Positions 13,965 through 21,086 of a stretch of DNA of 24,528 bases are shown one piece after another; position 1 is the first letter of the stretch; each line of letters opens with the position of its first letter. The stretch is taken from the NCBI GenBank assembly GCA_035455185.1, contig DATIFQ010000256.1:1-24528 (forward strand), written 5' to 3'. The notes under the pieces were generated by a model. That model ran no database searches. It had not been told where the DNA came from and was given only the letters and a program-made list of their open reading frames with translations. The position numbers and the translations under genes are program-made. The DNA comes from JAEHDI01 sp035455185 (lineage in GTDB: Bacteria > Acidobacteriota > Terriglobia > Bryobacterales > Bryobacteraceae).

Positions 13965-15122
13965 TTACTTGCCCCCATCCTTGCCGGTTCCTAGAAAACC
14001 GTCTCCGAAAAAGACCGGCTTGTATCCCCGGTTCGTTACCCAGCGAATGGCGCGCTCCACGCGATCGCGGTAGTCGGGCTCATACGCCACGTAATCGGGA
14101 TAGAAATATTGCTCGTGGATCATCAGCTCGATGACTTCAGATTGATGAGGATCGGCAGCCACTTTCTCGAGGTACGGCTCAATGTCGTTCAGCGCCACCG
14201 TGTTGACCACGATGTCATGACGGAAGAAAATGATGTCCTCTGAGTTGTCCTTCCAGTAGTCGCGGCCGCTGAGATACAGTACCTCGGGGCGCGAGAGGTA
14301 ATACGAGACCGACGGCCGGCCGTCCTGCATCCGGAAATATCCCGGCATTATCCGGATGCCTTCGTCCCGAAGGGCGCGGGCGCCTTCGCGCGTCGTTTCT
14401 CCCCAGTGAACCGTTGTGACCGGGCTCAACAGTTCGCGGCCCGCGAACCGCTCGATCTCGCGCGTGACGGCGCGGTAATCGTAGCGGATTTGTTCTCCGG
14501 AAGCACGGATATAGGGGCGATCAGGCTTGTTCGAGCGCGCATGAAACGTGAGGCGTATCCAGTCCCGGTTCCGCTGCCATTCGTCGCGGTACTTGTCGGG
14601 CATCTGTGAGAGGTTGAAGTCCTCGGTCTCGTAGTAGATGTTGAAGTGAACCTTTGTGCCGTACTTGCGGTGCATATCCTGCCAGAGAGCGAGGTAGGGG
14701 TTCTCGAAGATCGAACGGTAGCGCTCCGCGTTGCGGGCGATGTCCCGGAGGAACCAGATGTTGTCGTCCGTGGAAAACCGGTAGCGCGGAAACGAGTCGC
14801 GATCCCAAAGGACTGTGATTGAATCCTTCTCACCGCCCGAAGTCTCGGCGACGATCTTTGTTTCCCGATCGCGGAGCACGATCGGCGTTTCAAATGCGCC
14901 TTCCTTAACGGGAACCGAGATCCCATTGATTCGCAGCGGCCCGGCGCTACCGGCGAGCCCTTTCACGGTGATCCGCAGGCCCTCGGGCGTCGTCTCGCCG
15001 TCGTGACGATTCAGGATGGCGCCGTCAGGCGGCTCGAAGATGCGTGGCGAAATCTGGCTGCCTGCCGGGGCAACGAAAGCGATGATGAGGAGCGCCTTGG
15101 TGTACCACCTCAGTGAATTCAT
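13965..15122 (-). CDS. Secreted protein with Ig-like N-terminus and polysaccharide-deacetylase-like barrel
   Basis: From ATG 15122 the protein has 385 residues, with a signal peptide (WYTKALLIIAFVAPAGSQ). Residues about 25-107 look like an Ig-like beta domain (PRIFEPPDGAIL through TVLWDRD). From about 113 on there is a possible beta/alpha barrel of the glycoside hydrolase/deacetylase superfamily: FSTDDNIWFLRDI, with the acidic pair at 119-120, LTFHARSNKPDRPY with His194, VHWGE at 238-242, RHDI at 301-304 and HEQYFYPDY at 336-344. These scattered Asp/His residues could bind a metal, but the order is not a textbook NodB set, so function is tentative. GAGGT within a hairpin lies just upstream. 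An ATG at 15179 overlapping the upstream stop (TAATG) would add 19 residues and bury the signal peptide. The gene follows the START-like gene. Confidence 0.7.
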   Translation of the reverse strand: MNSLRWYTKALLIIAFVAPAGSQISPRIFEPPDGAILNRHDGETTPEGLRITVKGLAGSAGPLRINGISVPVKEGAFETPIVLRDRETKIVAETSGGEKDSITVLWDRDSFPRYRFSTDDNIWFLRDIARNAERYRSIFENPYLALWQDMHRKYGTKVHFNIYYETEDFNLSQMPDKYRDEWQRNRDWIRLTFHARSNKPDRPYIRASGEQIRYDYRAVTREIERFAGRELLSPVTTVHWGETTREGARALRDEGIRIMPGYFRMQDGRPSVSYYLSRPEVLYLSGRDYWKDNSEDIIFFRHDIVVNTVALNDIEPYLEKVAADPHQSEVIELMIHEQYFYPDYVAYEPDYRDRVERAIRWVTNRGYKPVFFGDGFLGTGKDGGK

Positions 15123-15140
15123 GATCCGTGACCTCGGATC
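15123..15140 (-). promoter_or_regulatory. Hairpin with the Shine-Dalgarno in its loop
   Basis: Read on the minus strand, GATCCG (15135-15140) and CGGATC (15123-15128) form a perfect 6-bp stem. The six-base loop AGGTCA (15129-15134) carries most of the GAGGT ribosome-binding site. The stem ends directly against the ATG at 15122. Displaying or masking the site could tune translation of the deacetylase-like gene. The structure is inferred from pairing only. Confidence 0.4.
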
Positions 15141-15178
15141 AATTATCACCCCAGACCAAGGGCGACTCCGTGCCCCCA

Positions 15179-16024
15179 TTATCTCGCCGTAAGGGCGTTG
15201 CGCGTTGCCACGAGGGTCTTCCGGAGCGATTCCTCCGGGAGTTCCTTGACGATCGGCATGATCAGGCCGCTGAGCAGCATCGGGACATCGCGGGAGAGTG
15301 AGATCGCCTCACACTCGACATACGTGCCTCCGTCCCGCTCCTCGAAGCGCCAATACGAATTTAGCCTCCAAAGAAAGCCGTGGTCATGGCCTGGCGGCAT
15401 CTCCTTTTCGCTCGACGTTCCCGGGTCTTCAACCTCCGCGATACGGGTGCTGTACGAACGGCTCCAGGCGCGCCTAGCGCTGAGTCGCCGGTAGTTGACG
15501 TCGTACTCCGTATTAAGGACCACGGTTACGATCTTGTGCTTTCGCAGCCTCAGATAGACGCGATAGCGGTCGCCATCATGGCCAAGGAGCTTCGAGTCCG
15601 CCACTTCCGGGGCATATACGTTCTTATGATTGTCGTAGTTCTGAAGAAAGGCCAGCGTTTGCGCCAGCGTCGCGCCGGGGATGAACGTAGCACCGATCCA
15701 ATCGTGAACCAGCCCATCGTTGATTCGCGTGACGGCCCTCTCTCGTGCCGGCTCGATCACCACGCCAGACCGGCGGAGTGCAGTGAGCCTCTCCGCACGT
15801 TCAGCGCACCACAGGAACGAGGACCCTTGCGCGCGGCGCTCCAGGGCGGGCTCTCTTGCTTTCACATAGGCCTGGAACTCCGCTTCGGTGTGCGGCTCGA
15901 TCCTGGTTGTACCGACCGCGGCCCTCGCGCCGGGCAGCCAGCCAAGCAGGGAGAGCGCCGCGGACAGCACTATGCGTTCGCCGCGGCTTCGGCGTGCAAC
16001 CCGTTTTCCTGCAATCAAAAGCAT
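15179..16024 (-). CDS. Secreted START/SRPBCC-like protein
   Basis: This is a 281-residue protein. A basic N-terminus (GKRVARRSRGER) precedes a hydrophobic stretch (IVLSAALSLLGWLPGARA), giving a long signal peptide. The mature region at about 95-275 has the features of a START/SRPBCC hydrophobic-ligand-binding fold. These include a 'DWIGATFIPGATLAQTLAFLQNYDNHKNVYAPEV' type opening helix, long strands such as YRVYLRLRKHKIVTVVLNTEYDV, and a C-terminal amphipathic helix with VPMLLSGLIMPIVKELPEES. It may carry or sense a lipid or other apolar ligand in the periplasm. It is the upstream gene of a two-gene minus-strand unit with the deacetylase-like protein and is divergent from the amidohydrolase gene. 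The ATG at 16024 lacks a clear ribosome-binding site. The fold is inferred by eye. Confidence 0.7.
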   Translation of the reverse strand: MLLIAGKRVARRSRGERIVLSAALSLLGWLPGARAAVGTTRIEPHTEAEFQAYVKAREPALERRAQGSSFLWCAERAERLTALRRSGVVIEPARERAVTRINDGLVHDWIGATFIPGATLAQTLAFLQNYDNHKNVYAPEVADSKLLGHDGDRYRVYLRLRKHKIVTVVLNTEYDVNYRRLSARRAWSRSYSTRIAEVEDPGTSSEKEMPPGHDHGFLWRLNSYWRFEERDGGTYVECEAISLSRDVPMLLSGLIMPIVKELPEESLRKTLVATRNALTAR

Positions 16025-16040
16025 CTACTTTCAGTATCCG

Positions 16041-16128
16041 CAATTCCGACCATCCACTTGAACTGCCGTGCGCCAGCGCCTAACCTATCGCATTAGGCCG
16101 CGTTCGCGGTTTCAAGCGGCCGGAATTG
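16041..16128. repeat. Inverted repeats in a divergent intergenic region
   Basis: The 111-base gap between two divergent genes holds a perfect 8-bp inverted repeat, CAATTCCG (16041-16048) and CGGAATTG (16121-16128). Inside it, GGCCGC (16096-16101) pairs with GCGGCC (16116-16121), and CCGCG/CGCGG (16098-16109) can form a tight hairpin. A weak promoter-like pair TTGAAC (16058-16063) and TAACCT (16081-16086) with 17-base spacing faces the amidohydrolase gene. Operator function is possible but unproven. Confidence 0.35.
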
Positions 16129-16135
16129 GAAAACC

Positions 16136-17242
16136 ATGGACTTCAGAATATTCAGACATCTGCCGGCGTTGACGCTGGCAGCCTTTCTCTTTGTGCTCGG
16201 ACCGGCCAGACCAGCCTGCGCCCAGGATTCTCCCGAGAAGATTCTGTTGAAGGACTACCGGCCGAAATCGATCTACAAGATCCCGGTGACACAGATCGCC
16301 AAGGCGAAGTATTGGGTCATCGATATGCACTCGCACGACTACGCCAAGACGCCGGAGCAGATCGCCGAGTGGGTGAAGAACATGGACGAGGTCGGCATCC
16401 AGAAAACCGTCCTGTTGACGGGTGCCGTCGGCCCCAGGTTTGACGAGATTCACAAGCAATACTCAAAGTATCCCGACCGCTTCGAGTTGTGGTGCGGCTT
16501 CGACTACACCGGATACAACGAACCGGGATACCCGGCTTCCGCCGTCAAAGAGCTGGAGCGCTGCTACCGCGCGGGCGCCCGTGGTGTCGGCGAGATCATC
16601 GACAAAGGCAAGGGACTCGGATGGGGGAAGAACCGTGCAGACGGTATGCATCCCGACGATGCCCGCATGGATCCGCTGTTAGAGAAATGCGCGGAGCTAG
16701 GCATGCCGGTCAACATCCACGTAGCCGATCCCATCTGGATGTACGAGAAGATGGACAACACCAACGACGGTCTGATGAACGCATACGAGTGGCGGCTCGA
16801 CAATCAGCCCGGTATCGTCGGTCACTCCGGCATGATCGACATCATCGAACGAGCCGTGAAGAAACACGCGAAGACAAAGTTCATCGTGTGTCACTTTGCG
16901 AACCTCTGCTACGACCTGACCCGCCTTGGCGGGATGTTCGACCGCAATCCGAATCTTTACGCGGATATCTCCGCCCGCTACGCGGAGACAGCGACGATTC
17001 CGCGATTCGTCTCGAAGTTCTACGCGAAGTACGTCGGCCGTCTCGTCTACGGCACGGACATGGGCTATAACACGAGCATGTACCGCATCACATTCCGCGT
17101 TCTCGAATCGCTTGATGAGCATTTCTACGAATCCGAACAGTTCGGTTACCACTGGAGCATGAACGGCTTCGGATTGCCGGACAAGGTTCTTAAGCAGGTC
17201 TACCGCGACAACGCCCTGAAGATCCTGAAAGCGGGGCGGTGA
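16136..17242 (+). CDS. Secreted amidohydrolase-2 family metal-dependent hydrolase
   Basis: This is a 368-residue protein with a signal peptide (hydrophobic core LPALTLAAFLFVLGPARPACA, cleavage near residue 29). The TIM-barrel metal motifs of amidohydrolase-2 (ACMSD-like) enzymes are present: VIDMHSHD with His65 and His67, VNIHVADP with His195, VCHFAN with His253, and YGTDMG with Asp308. Family members hydrolyse or decarboxylate cyclic or aromatic carboxylates and lactones. Export suggests a periplasmic role. It is followed after six bases by the DUF4874/DUF4832 gene, so both are probably co-transcribed. A weak GGA lies five bases before the ATG at 16136. Family assignment is confident; the substrate is not known. 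Confidence 0.92.
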   Translation: MDFRIFRHLPALTLAAFLFVLGPARPACAQDSPEKILLKDYRPKSIYKIPVTQIAKAKYWVIDMHSHDYAKTPEQIAEWVKNMDEVGIQKTVLLTGAVGPRFDEIHKQYSKYPDRFELWCGFDYTGYNEPGYPASAVKELERCYRAGARGVGEIIDKGKGLGWGKNRADGMHPDDARMDPLLEKCAELGMPVNIHVADPIWMYEKMDNTNDGLMNAYEWRLDNQPGIVGHSGMIDIIERAVKKHAKTKFIVCHFANLCYDLTRLGGMFDRNPNLYADISARYAETATIPRFVSKFYAKYVGRLVYGTDMGYNTSMYRITFRVLESLDEHFYESEQFGYHWSMNGFGLPDKVLKQVYRDNALKILKAGR

Positions 17243-17248
17243 CGTCCT

Positions 17249-18682
17249 ATGAGGCCAGTCCGTTGTTTGATCGCGCCTCTCTGCGTGGCGGCTCAACTGG
17301 CCATGGGAGCGGGGCCGATAAGCGTCGTCGAGTATGACACCAGCACGGAGGACTTCCCCAATCCGGAGAGGGGTTTCTATGCGCAACTGCTCCTATCGGA
17401 CCGCCGACCGGGTTCATCCTCCCTCTCGGCGGCTCAGCTTGAGAGCCTGCGCCTGAAGAACCAGACGGTCATCCGCCGGTTGTACGAGATTTCCAGCTTC
17501 CGCGACGGGGATCTTTCACCGGCGTTCCTCGACACGCTCCGCCACGATTTCGACACGGCGCGCAAGTCGGGCTTCAAGCTGATCCTCCGCTTCGCTTACG
17601 ATTTCACCGCGAAGGGTCAGGATGCGCCGAAGAATGTGATCCTTCGTCACCTCGATCAATTGAAGCCGGTCTTCGAGGCCGACGCCGACGTGATCGCATT
17701 TCTTGAGGCCGGCTTCGTCGGCGCGTGGGGCGAGTGGCACAGCTCCTCGCACGGTCTCGACAGGGACTCGGATGCAAAGCGGGAAATCGTTCTGAAGCAA
17801 CTGGAGGTACTTCCGAAGAGCCGCATGACATCTCTCCGTACGGCCCGCTACAGAGAGGAGGTCTTCGGCTCCGAAGCCGTTCGTCCGCTGACGCTCGACG
17901 ACGTCCTTCACGTCGTGCCGAGGGCGCGCGTCGGGTACTACAACGACTGTTTCCTCGGCAGTGACACCGATGTCGGAACCTATCTCGGTGAGGATGAGGC
18001 CGCGCGGGCTGTGGAGAAGGACTTCATCGCCCGGGAGACACGATTCGTCGTACAGGGCGGGGAAACCTGCGCCGTCAGCCCTCCACGCAGTGACTGCGCC
18101 ACAGCGCTCGCCGAGCTTGCCCAGATGCACTGGAGCTATCTGAACTCGAGCTATCATCCCGGCGTGCTGAAGGGCTGGCGCGCGCAAGGCTGCATGGAGG
18201 AGATTTCGCGTAGGCTGGGCTACCGGTTCCGGCTGGTGCGGTCTTCCATGACGGGAACGGCTGCCCAGGGCGGTGCGTTCGAGATGTCATTCGAAATCAG
18301 CAACGACGGGTTCGCGAGCCCGCACAACCCACGGCTCGTCGAGCTCGTCTTGCGCGAACCGGATCGAGGTGGGGAATACATCCTGGCGCTGGAGGAGGAT
18401 CCGAGGATGTGGGCTTCGGGAGAGACCCGCAATGTCAGCGTCAGAGGCGGAATCCCGCGCGATGTGCCGCCGGGACGCTATCAGGTGTTCCTCAACCTTC
18501 CGGACCCTGCGCCGTCGCTCTACGGAAAGTCAGAGTACTCGATCCGCCTCGCGAACAGTGCTCTGTGGCAGCCGGAAACGGGTTATAACTCGTTGCGCCA
18601 GAGAGTCGAAATCCAATCCGCCGCGGGTAAGCGGTACGCGGGACGGAACTGGTTCGTGGCGCGGAAGCCGGCGGTGAAATAG
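17249..18682 (+). CDS. Secreted DUF4874/DUF4832 protein (glycosidase-like)
   Basis: This is a 477-residue protein with a signal peptide (about 1-22). Residues about 30-190 match the DUF4874 pattern, with NPERGFY at 38-44, LILRFAYDF and GAWGEWH at 158-164. Residues about 205-470 resemble DUF4832, with VGYYNDCFLGSDTD, HWSYLNSSYHP and a C-terminal beta-sandwich (FEMSFEISNDGFASPHNPR through SEYSIRLAN). The barrel-like first part with an acidic GEWH suggests a glycoside-hydrolase-related enzyme, Glu162 being a candidate acid; this is inference. It begins six bases after the amidohydrolase stop, indicating an operon. It converges on the ornithine decarboxylase gene with a nine-base gap. The domain order is the standard one for the pair. 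Confidence 0.85.
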   Translation: MRPVRCLIAPLCVAAQLAMGAGPISVVEYDTSTEDFPNPERGFYAQLLLSDRRPGSSSLSAAQLESLRLKNQTVIRRLYEISSFRDGDLSPAFLDTLRHDFDTARKSGFKLILRFAYDFTAKGQDAPKNVILRHLDQLKPVFEADADVIAFLEAGFVGAWGEWHSSSHGLDRDSDAKREIVLKQLEVLPKSRMTSLRTARYREEVFGSEAVRPLTLDDVLHVVPRARVGYYNDCFLGSDTDVGTYLGEDEAARAVEKDFIARETRFVVQGGETCAVSPPRSDCATALAELAQMHWSYLNSSYHPGVLKGWRAQGCMEEISRRLGYRFRLVRSSMTGTAAQGGAFEMSFEISNDGFASPHNPRLVELVLREPDRGGEYILALEEDPRMWASGETRNVSVRGGIPRDVPPGRYQVFLNLPDPAPSLYGKSEYSIRLANSALWQPETGYNSLRQRVEIQSAAGKRYAGRNWFVARKPAVK

Positions 18683-18691
18683 CCCGGCTCT

Positions 18692-19828
18692 CTACGACTC
18701 GTTTACGTGCACGACTTGGGCCGGCGGGAAGCCGTTGAACCACGTGGCCGAGGCGTTGCTGTAGGCGCCGATGTTCTCGGAGTAGACCAGATCCTCGATT
18801 TCAAGGTCCGGCAGTTCATCGGATTGCGAAATGCAGTCCAGCCCGTCGCAGGTCTGCCCGAAGACCGCGCAGATCTCCGTGTCGCCCTTACGGAACGCTT
18901 TGATGTGGTACTGGCAGTGGTCGAAGATGATGCCTGAGAACGTGTGATAGACGCTGTCGTCTATGTAGTAGCAGGTCTTTCCGTCGCGGACCGCCTTGCC
19001 GATGATCCGCGCCACTGAAGTAGCCGCGATCGCCACGAGGAACCTTCCCGGCTCGGCGAGGATCTGCATGTCGGCCGGGAACAGCCGATTGATTTCGGCG
19101 TTGATCTTTCGCGCCAGTTCGCTGAACGGCCGGACATGCCGGTCGTACGGTGCAGGGAAGCCGCCGCCGATGTCGAGAATCTTGATTTCGTGACCACGCG
19201 TCTTGGCCTCCCGCAAGACCGCCGCTGACATGTTCAGGGCCTGCACGAAGTTCTCGAAATTCGTGCACTGGCTTCCGACGTGAAAGCTGATGGCTTCCAC
19301 GACCAATCCGGCACGAAACGCTTCGTCGATCAGGTCTACGGCTTCGCCAGGGTCGCAGCCAAACTTGGAGGACAACTCCACCATCGAGCCGGTGTTCGGC
19401 ACGCGCAGACGTAGCGCCAAACCCGCCTGAGGCGCGTACTTCCTGATCTTCCGCAGTTCGGTCAGGTTGTCGTACGTCACCAACGGTTTGTACCGATTGA
19501 GCGCTTCGAGAGTTTCCTTCGGTTTGATGGGATTGGCGTAGACGATCTTGTCCCAGATGAAATCCTGCTGCTCTTTGGCAGGAAGGCGACGGATGTTCTC
19601 GTGCACCAGCATGAACTCGGGTAGAGAGGCCACGTCGAAGCTCGCGCCCACGTTGTACAGCGTTCGTACGATCTCAGGCGCGGGATTCGCCTTTACCGCG
19701 TAGTAGGCCTGCACTCTGGGCAGGTTCCTCCGGAAACGGGCGTAGTTCCGGCGGATCATTTCGTGGTCGATCACCACCACCGGCGTGCCATTCTTCCTGG
19801 CGATCGATTGGAGTTGTCTGGCCGTCAT
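18692..19828 (-). CDS. PLP-dependent ornithine decarboxylase, eukaryotic-type fold III
   Basis: The enzyme decarboxylates ornithine to putrescine, the entry step of polyamine synthesis. The 378-residue protein has the alanine-racemase-like barrel: the PLP lysine Lys46 in YYAVKANP, HVGSQ at 183-187, the phosphate-binding GGGFP at 221-225 and EPGR at 259-262. The C-terminal domain donates the catalytic cysteine across the dimer, Cys327 with Asp328 in QTCDGLD. SENIGAY and TWFNGF follow, as in eukaryotic-type ornithine decarboxylases. YANPIKP at 97-103 is a region that differs among ornithine, lysine and dual-specificity members, so some lysine use cannot be excluded. It is 30 bases downstream of the deoxyhypusine-synthase-like gene on the same strand, probably one operon. 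The best ribosome-binding match (AGGA) lies very close to ATG 19828. Confidence 0.92.
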   Translation of the reverse strand: MTARQLQSIARKNGTPVVVIDHEMIRRNYARFRRNLPRVQAYYAVKANPAPEIVRTLYNVGASFDVASLPEFMLVHENIRRLPAKEQQDFIWDKIVYANPIKPKETLEALNRYKPLVTYDNLTELRKIRKYAPQAGLALRLRVPNTGSMVELSSKFGCDPGEAVDLIDEAFRAGLVVEAISFHVGSQCTNFENFVQALNMSAAVLREAKTRGHEIKILDIGGGFPAPYDRHVRPFSELARKINAEINRLFPADMQILAEPGRFLVAIAATSVARIIGKAVRDGKTCYYIDDSVYHTFSGIIFDHCQYHIKAFRKGDTEICAVFGQTCDGLDCISQSDELPDLEIEDLVYSENIGAYSNASATWFNGFPPAQVVHVNES

Positions 19829-19858
19829 TTCCTGGGAGCCGGGTGTCTCAGTCCCGCA

Positions 19859-21070
19859 TCAAGCCAAAACCGGTTCGGACCCGTCGACCATCTTCGCTTT
19901 AGTGTGGCGGAAGTATTCTTTCGTCAGCGCCTTGATCATCATTTCGCGCTGGCCGTAAAGCCGCCGCAGCTTGCGCGGTTTGTGCTTCGCCAGCGCATAG
20001 TGGGTGAGGATCGGCATGGCGATGGTGGTGTCGGTGTAGCAGACCACCGCGTCGGGAAGCCGGTCCGGGTCCACCTTGCCCCAACTGACCGCCTCGCTCG
20101 GCGTGGCACCGCTGAGCCCGCCGGTGTCCGGGCGAGCGTCGGTCACCTGGAGGAAGTAATCCTGTCCGAACTCCTTGATGCGCAACACTTCCTGGATCTG
20201 CGGTTCGGTTTGAAGCATGAAATTCTTAGGGCTTCCGCCGCCCCACAGGACCACCGCGCTCTTCCCGCCGGCGCGCTTGGCAGCAAGCACGAATGCGGTG
20301 GTTTCATTAACGTCGATCGATGGATTGATGCGCAGCTTGTTACCCCGCAACTCCACGCCCGCCACGTTCATGCCGATCGTCGAGTCCCCCGGGGACGATG
20401 TGTAGCACGGCACCCCGGCACGATAAGCCGCCGCCAGCACCGACACGTCTTTCAATCCGGCTTTGCGTTCCCACTCTGCGGCATACCTGCCGAGCAAGTA
20501 GTGCAGCTCGGCGGTGCCCATCTCTTTTTGAAACTCGGGCTGAACGAGAATGTCACGCAGGATCTCGTCGGTGGCCATCAGGCAGTCGCTGTAGCCGAGC
20601 AGGACGTCGTAGACTCGGACAATGTCGTTGTTCCGCAGTTCCGTGTCGTCCATCTTGAAGCTGCCCACGCGCACCGGGTAATTCAGCGCAAAATGAAGGT
20701 CGTGATAGAGGTTCGCGCCGGTCGCGACGATCCAGTCCACGAAGCCAGCCTTGATCAGCGGGACGACCGAGGAGCAGCCGAGGCCCGCGGGCGTCAGCGC
20801 GCCGGAGAGGCTCATGCCTACCGTGACGTCCGGCTCCAGCATCTTTTCGACGAAAAGCTGGCAACTTTCCTTGAGCCGCGCGGCGTTGTAGGCCAGGAAT
20901 GTGTCGTCGACGATGGCCGCCAGCTTCTCCCTGCCAGTGAGGTTCCTGGGCAGGATGCGCTTGCCGGAGAGGTATTTGTCCCGGTTCGGGCACGTCTTCT
21001 TCTTCAGCCAGTCGGGCATTTCCGACAGGTCTTCACGATAACGGCGATGAGTCTTCTCGGTCTTGGCCAT
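19859..21070 (-). CDS. Deoxyhypusine-synthase-like enzyme, probable homospermidine synthase
   Basis: Bacterial relatives of deoxyhypusine synthase mostly make homospermidine or related polyamines by NAD-dependent aminobutyl transfer, since bacteria lack the eIF5A substrate. From ATG 21070 the protein has 403 residues, somewhat longer than the eukaryotic enzyme. The segment DTGGLSGATPSEAVSWGKV puts the imine-forming lysine at 332, equal to human Lys329. TSSPGDSTIGMN near 224-235 lies where the NAD/polyamine site is expected. The usual KHHxxNAN motif carrying the catalytic His is replaced by GGGSPKNF at 277-284, typical of bacterial DHS-like proteins. It heads a minus-strand unit with ornithine decarboxylase and is divergent from agmatine deiminase, which supports a polyamine role. 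The start ATG shares CCATGG with the opposite strand. An upstream GTG-type extension to 21103 is rejected. Confidence 0.88.
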   Translation of the reverse strand: MAKTEKTHRRYREDLSEMPDWLKKKTCPNRDKYLSGKRILPRNLTGREKLAAIVDDTFLAYNAARLKESCQLFVEKMLEPDVTVGMSLSGALTPAGLGCSSVVPLIKAGFVDWIVATGANLYHDLHFALNYPVRVGSFKMDDTELRNNDIVRVYDVLLGYSDCLMATDEILRDILVQPEFQKEMGTAELHYLLGRYAAEWERKAGLKDVSVLAAAYRAGVPCYTSSPGDSTIGMNVAGVELRGNKLRINPSIDVNETTAFVLAAKRAGGKSAVVLWGGGSPKNFMLQTEPQIQEVLRIKEFGQDYFLQVTDARPDTGGLSGATPSEAVSWGKVDPDRLPDAVVCYTDTTIAMPILTHYALAKHKPRKLRRLYGQREMMIKALTKEYFRHTKAKMVDGSEPVLA

Positions 21071-21072
21071 GG
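21067..21072. promoter_or_regulatory. CCATGG palindrome at the head-to-head start of two polyamine genes
   Basis: CCATGG provides an ATG on both strands: the minus-strand ATG at 21070 starts the deoxyhypusine-synthase-like gene, and the plus-strand ATG at 21069 is an in-frame possible start of agmatine deiminase. With the preferred deiminase start at 21087 only 16 bases lie between the two coding regions. Any promoter must therefore sit inside the opposite gene. Confidence 0.6.
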
Positions 21073-21086
21073 TTGAAAATACGATT

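Noticed and set aside
13958..13972. Sigma-54-like match TGGCGC-N5-TTGC on the plus strand
   Set aside because: GG and GC have the correct ten-base spacing and a sigma-54 activator is present in the window. However, it points antisense into the end of the deacetylase-like gene, and about one such match is expected by chance in 24.5 kb.
19763..21076. Long open frame of 437 codons on the plus strand
   Set aside because: It lies antisense to the deoxyhypusine-synthase-like and ornithine decarboxylase genes, whose motifs are clear. Long antisense frames are common in GC-rich DNA, and its translation shows no recognisable domain.
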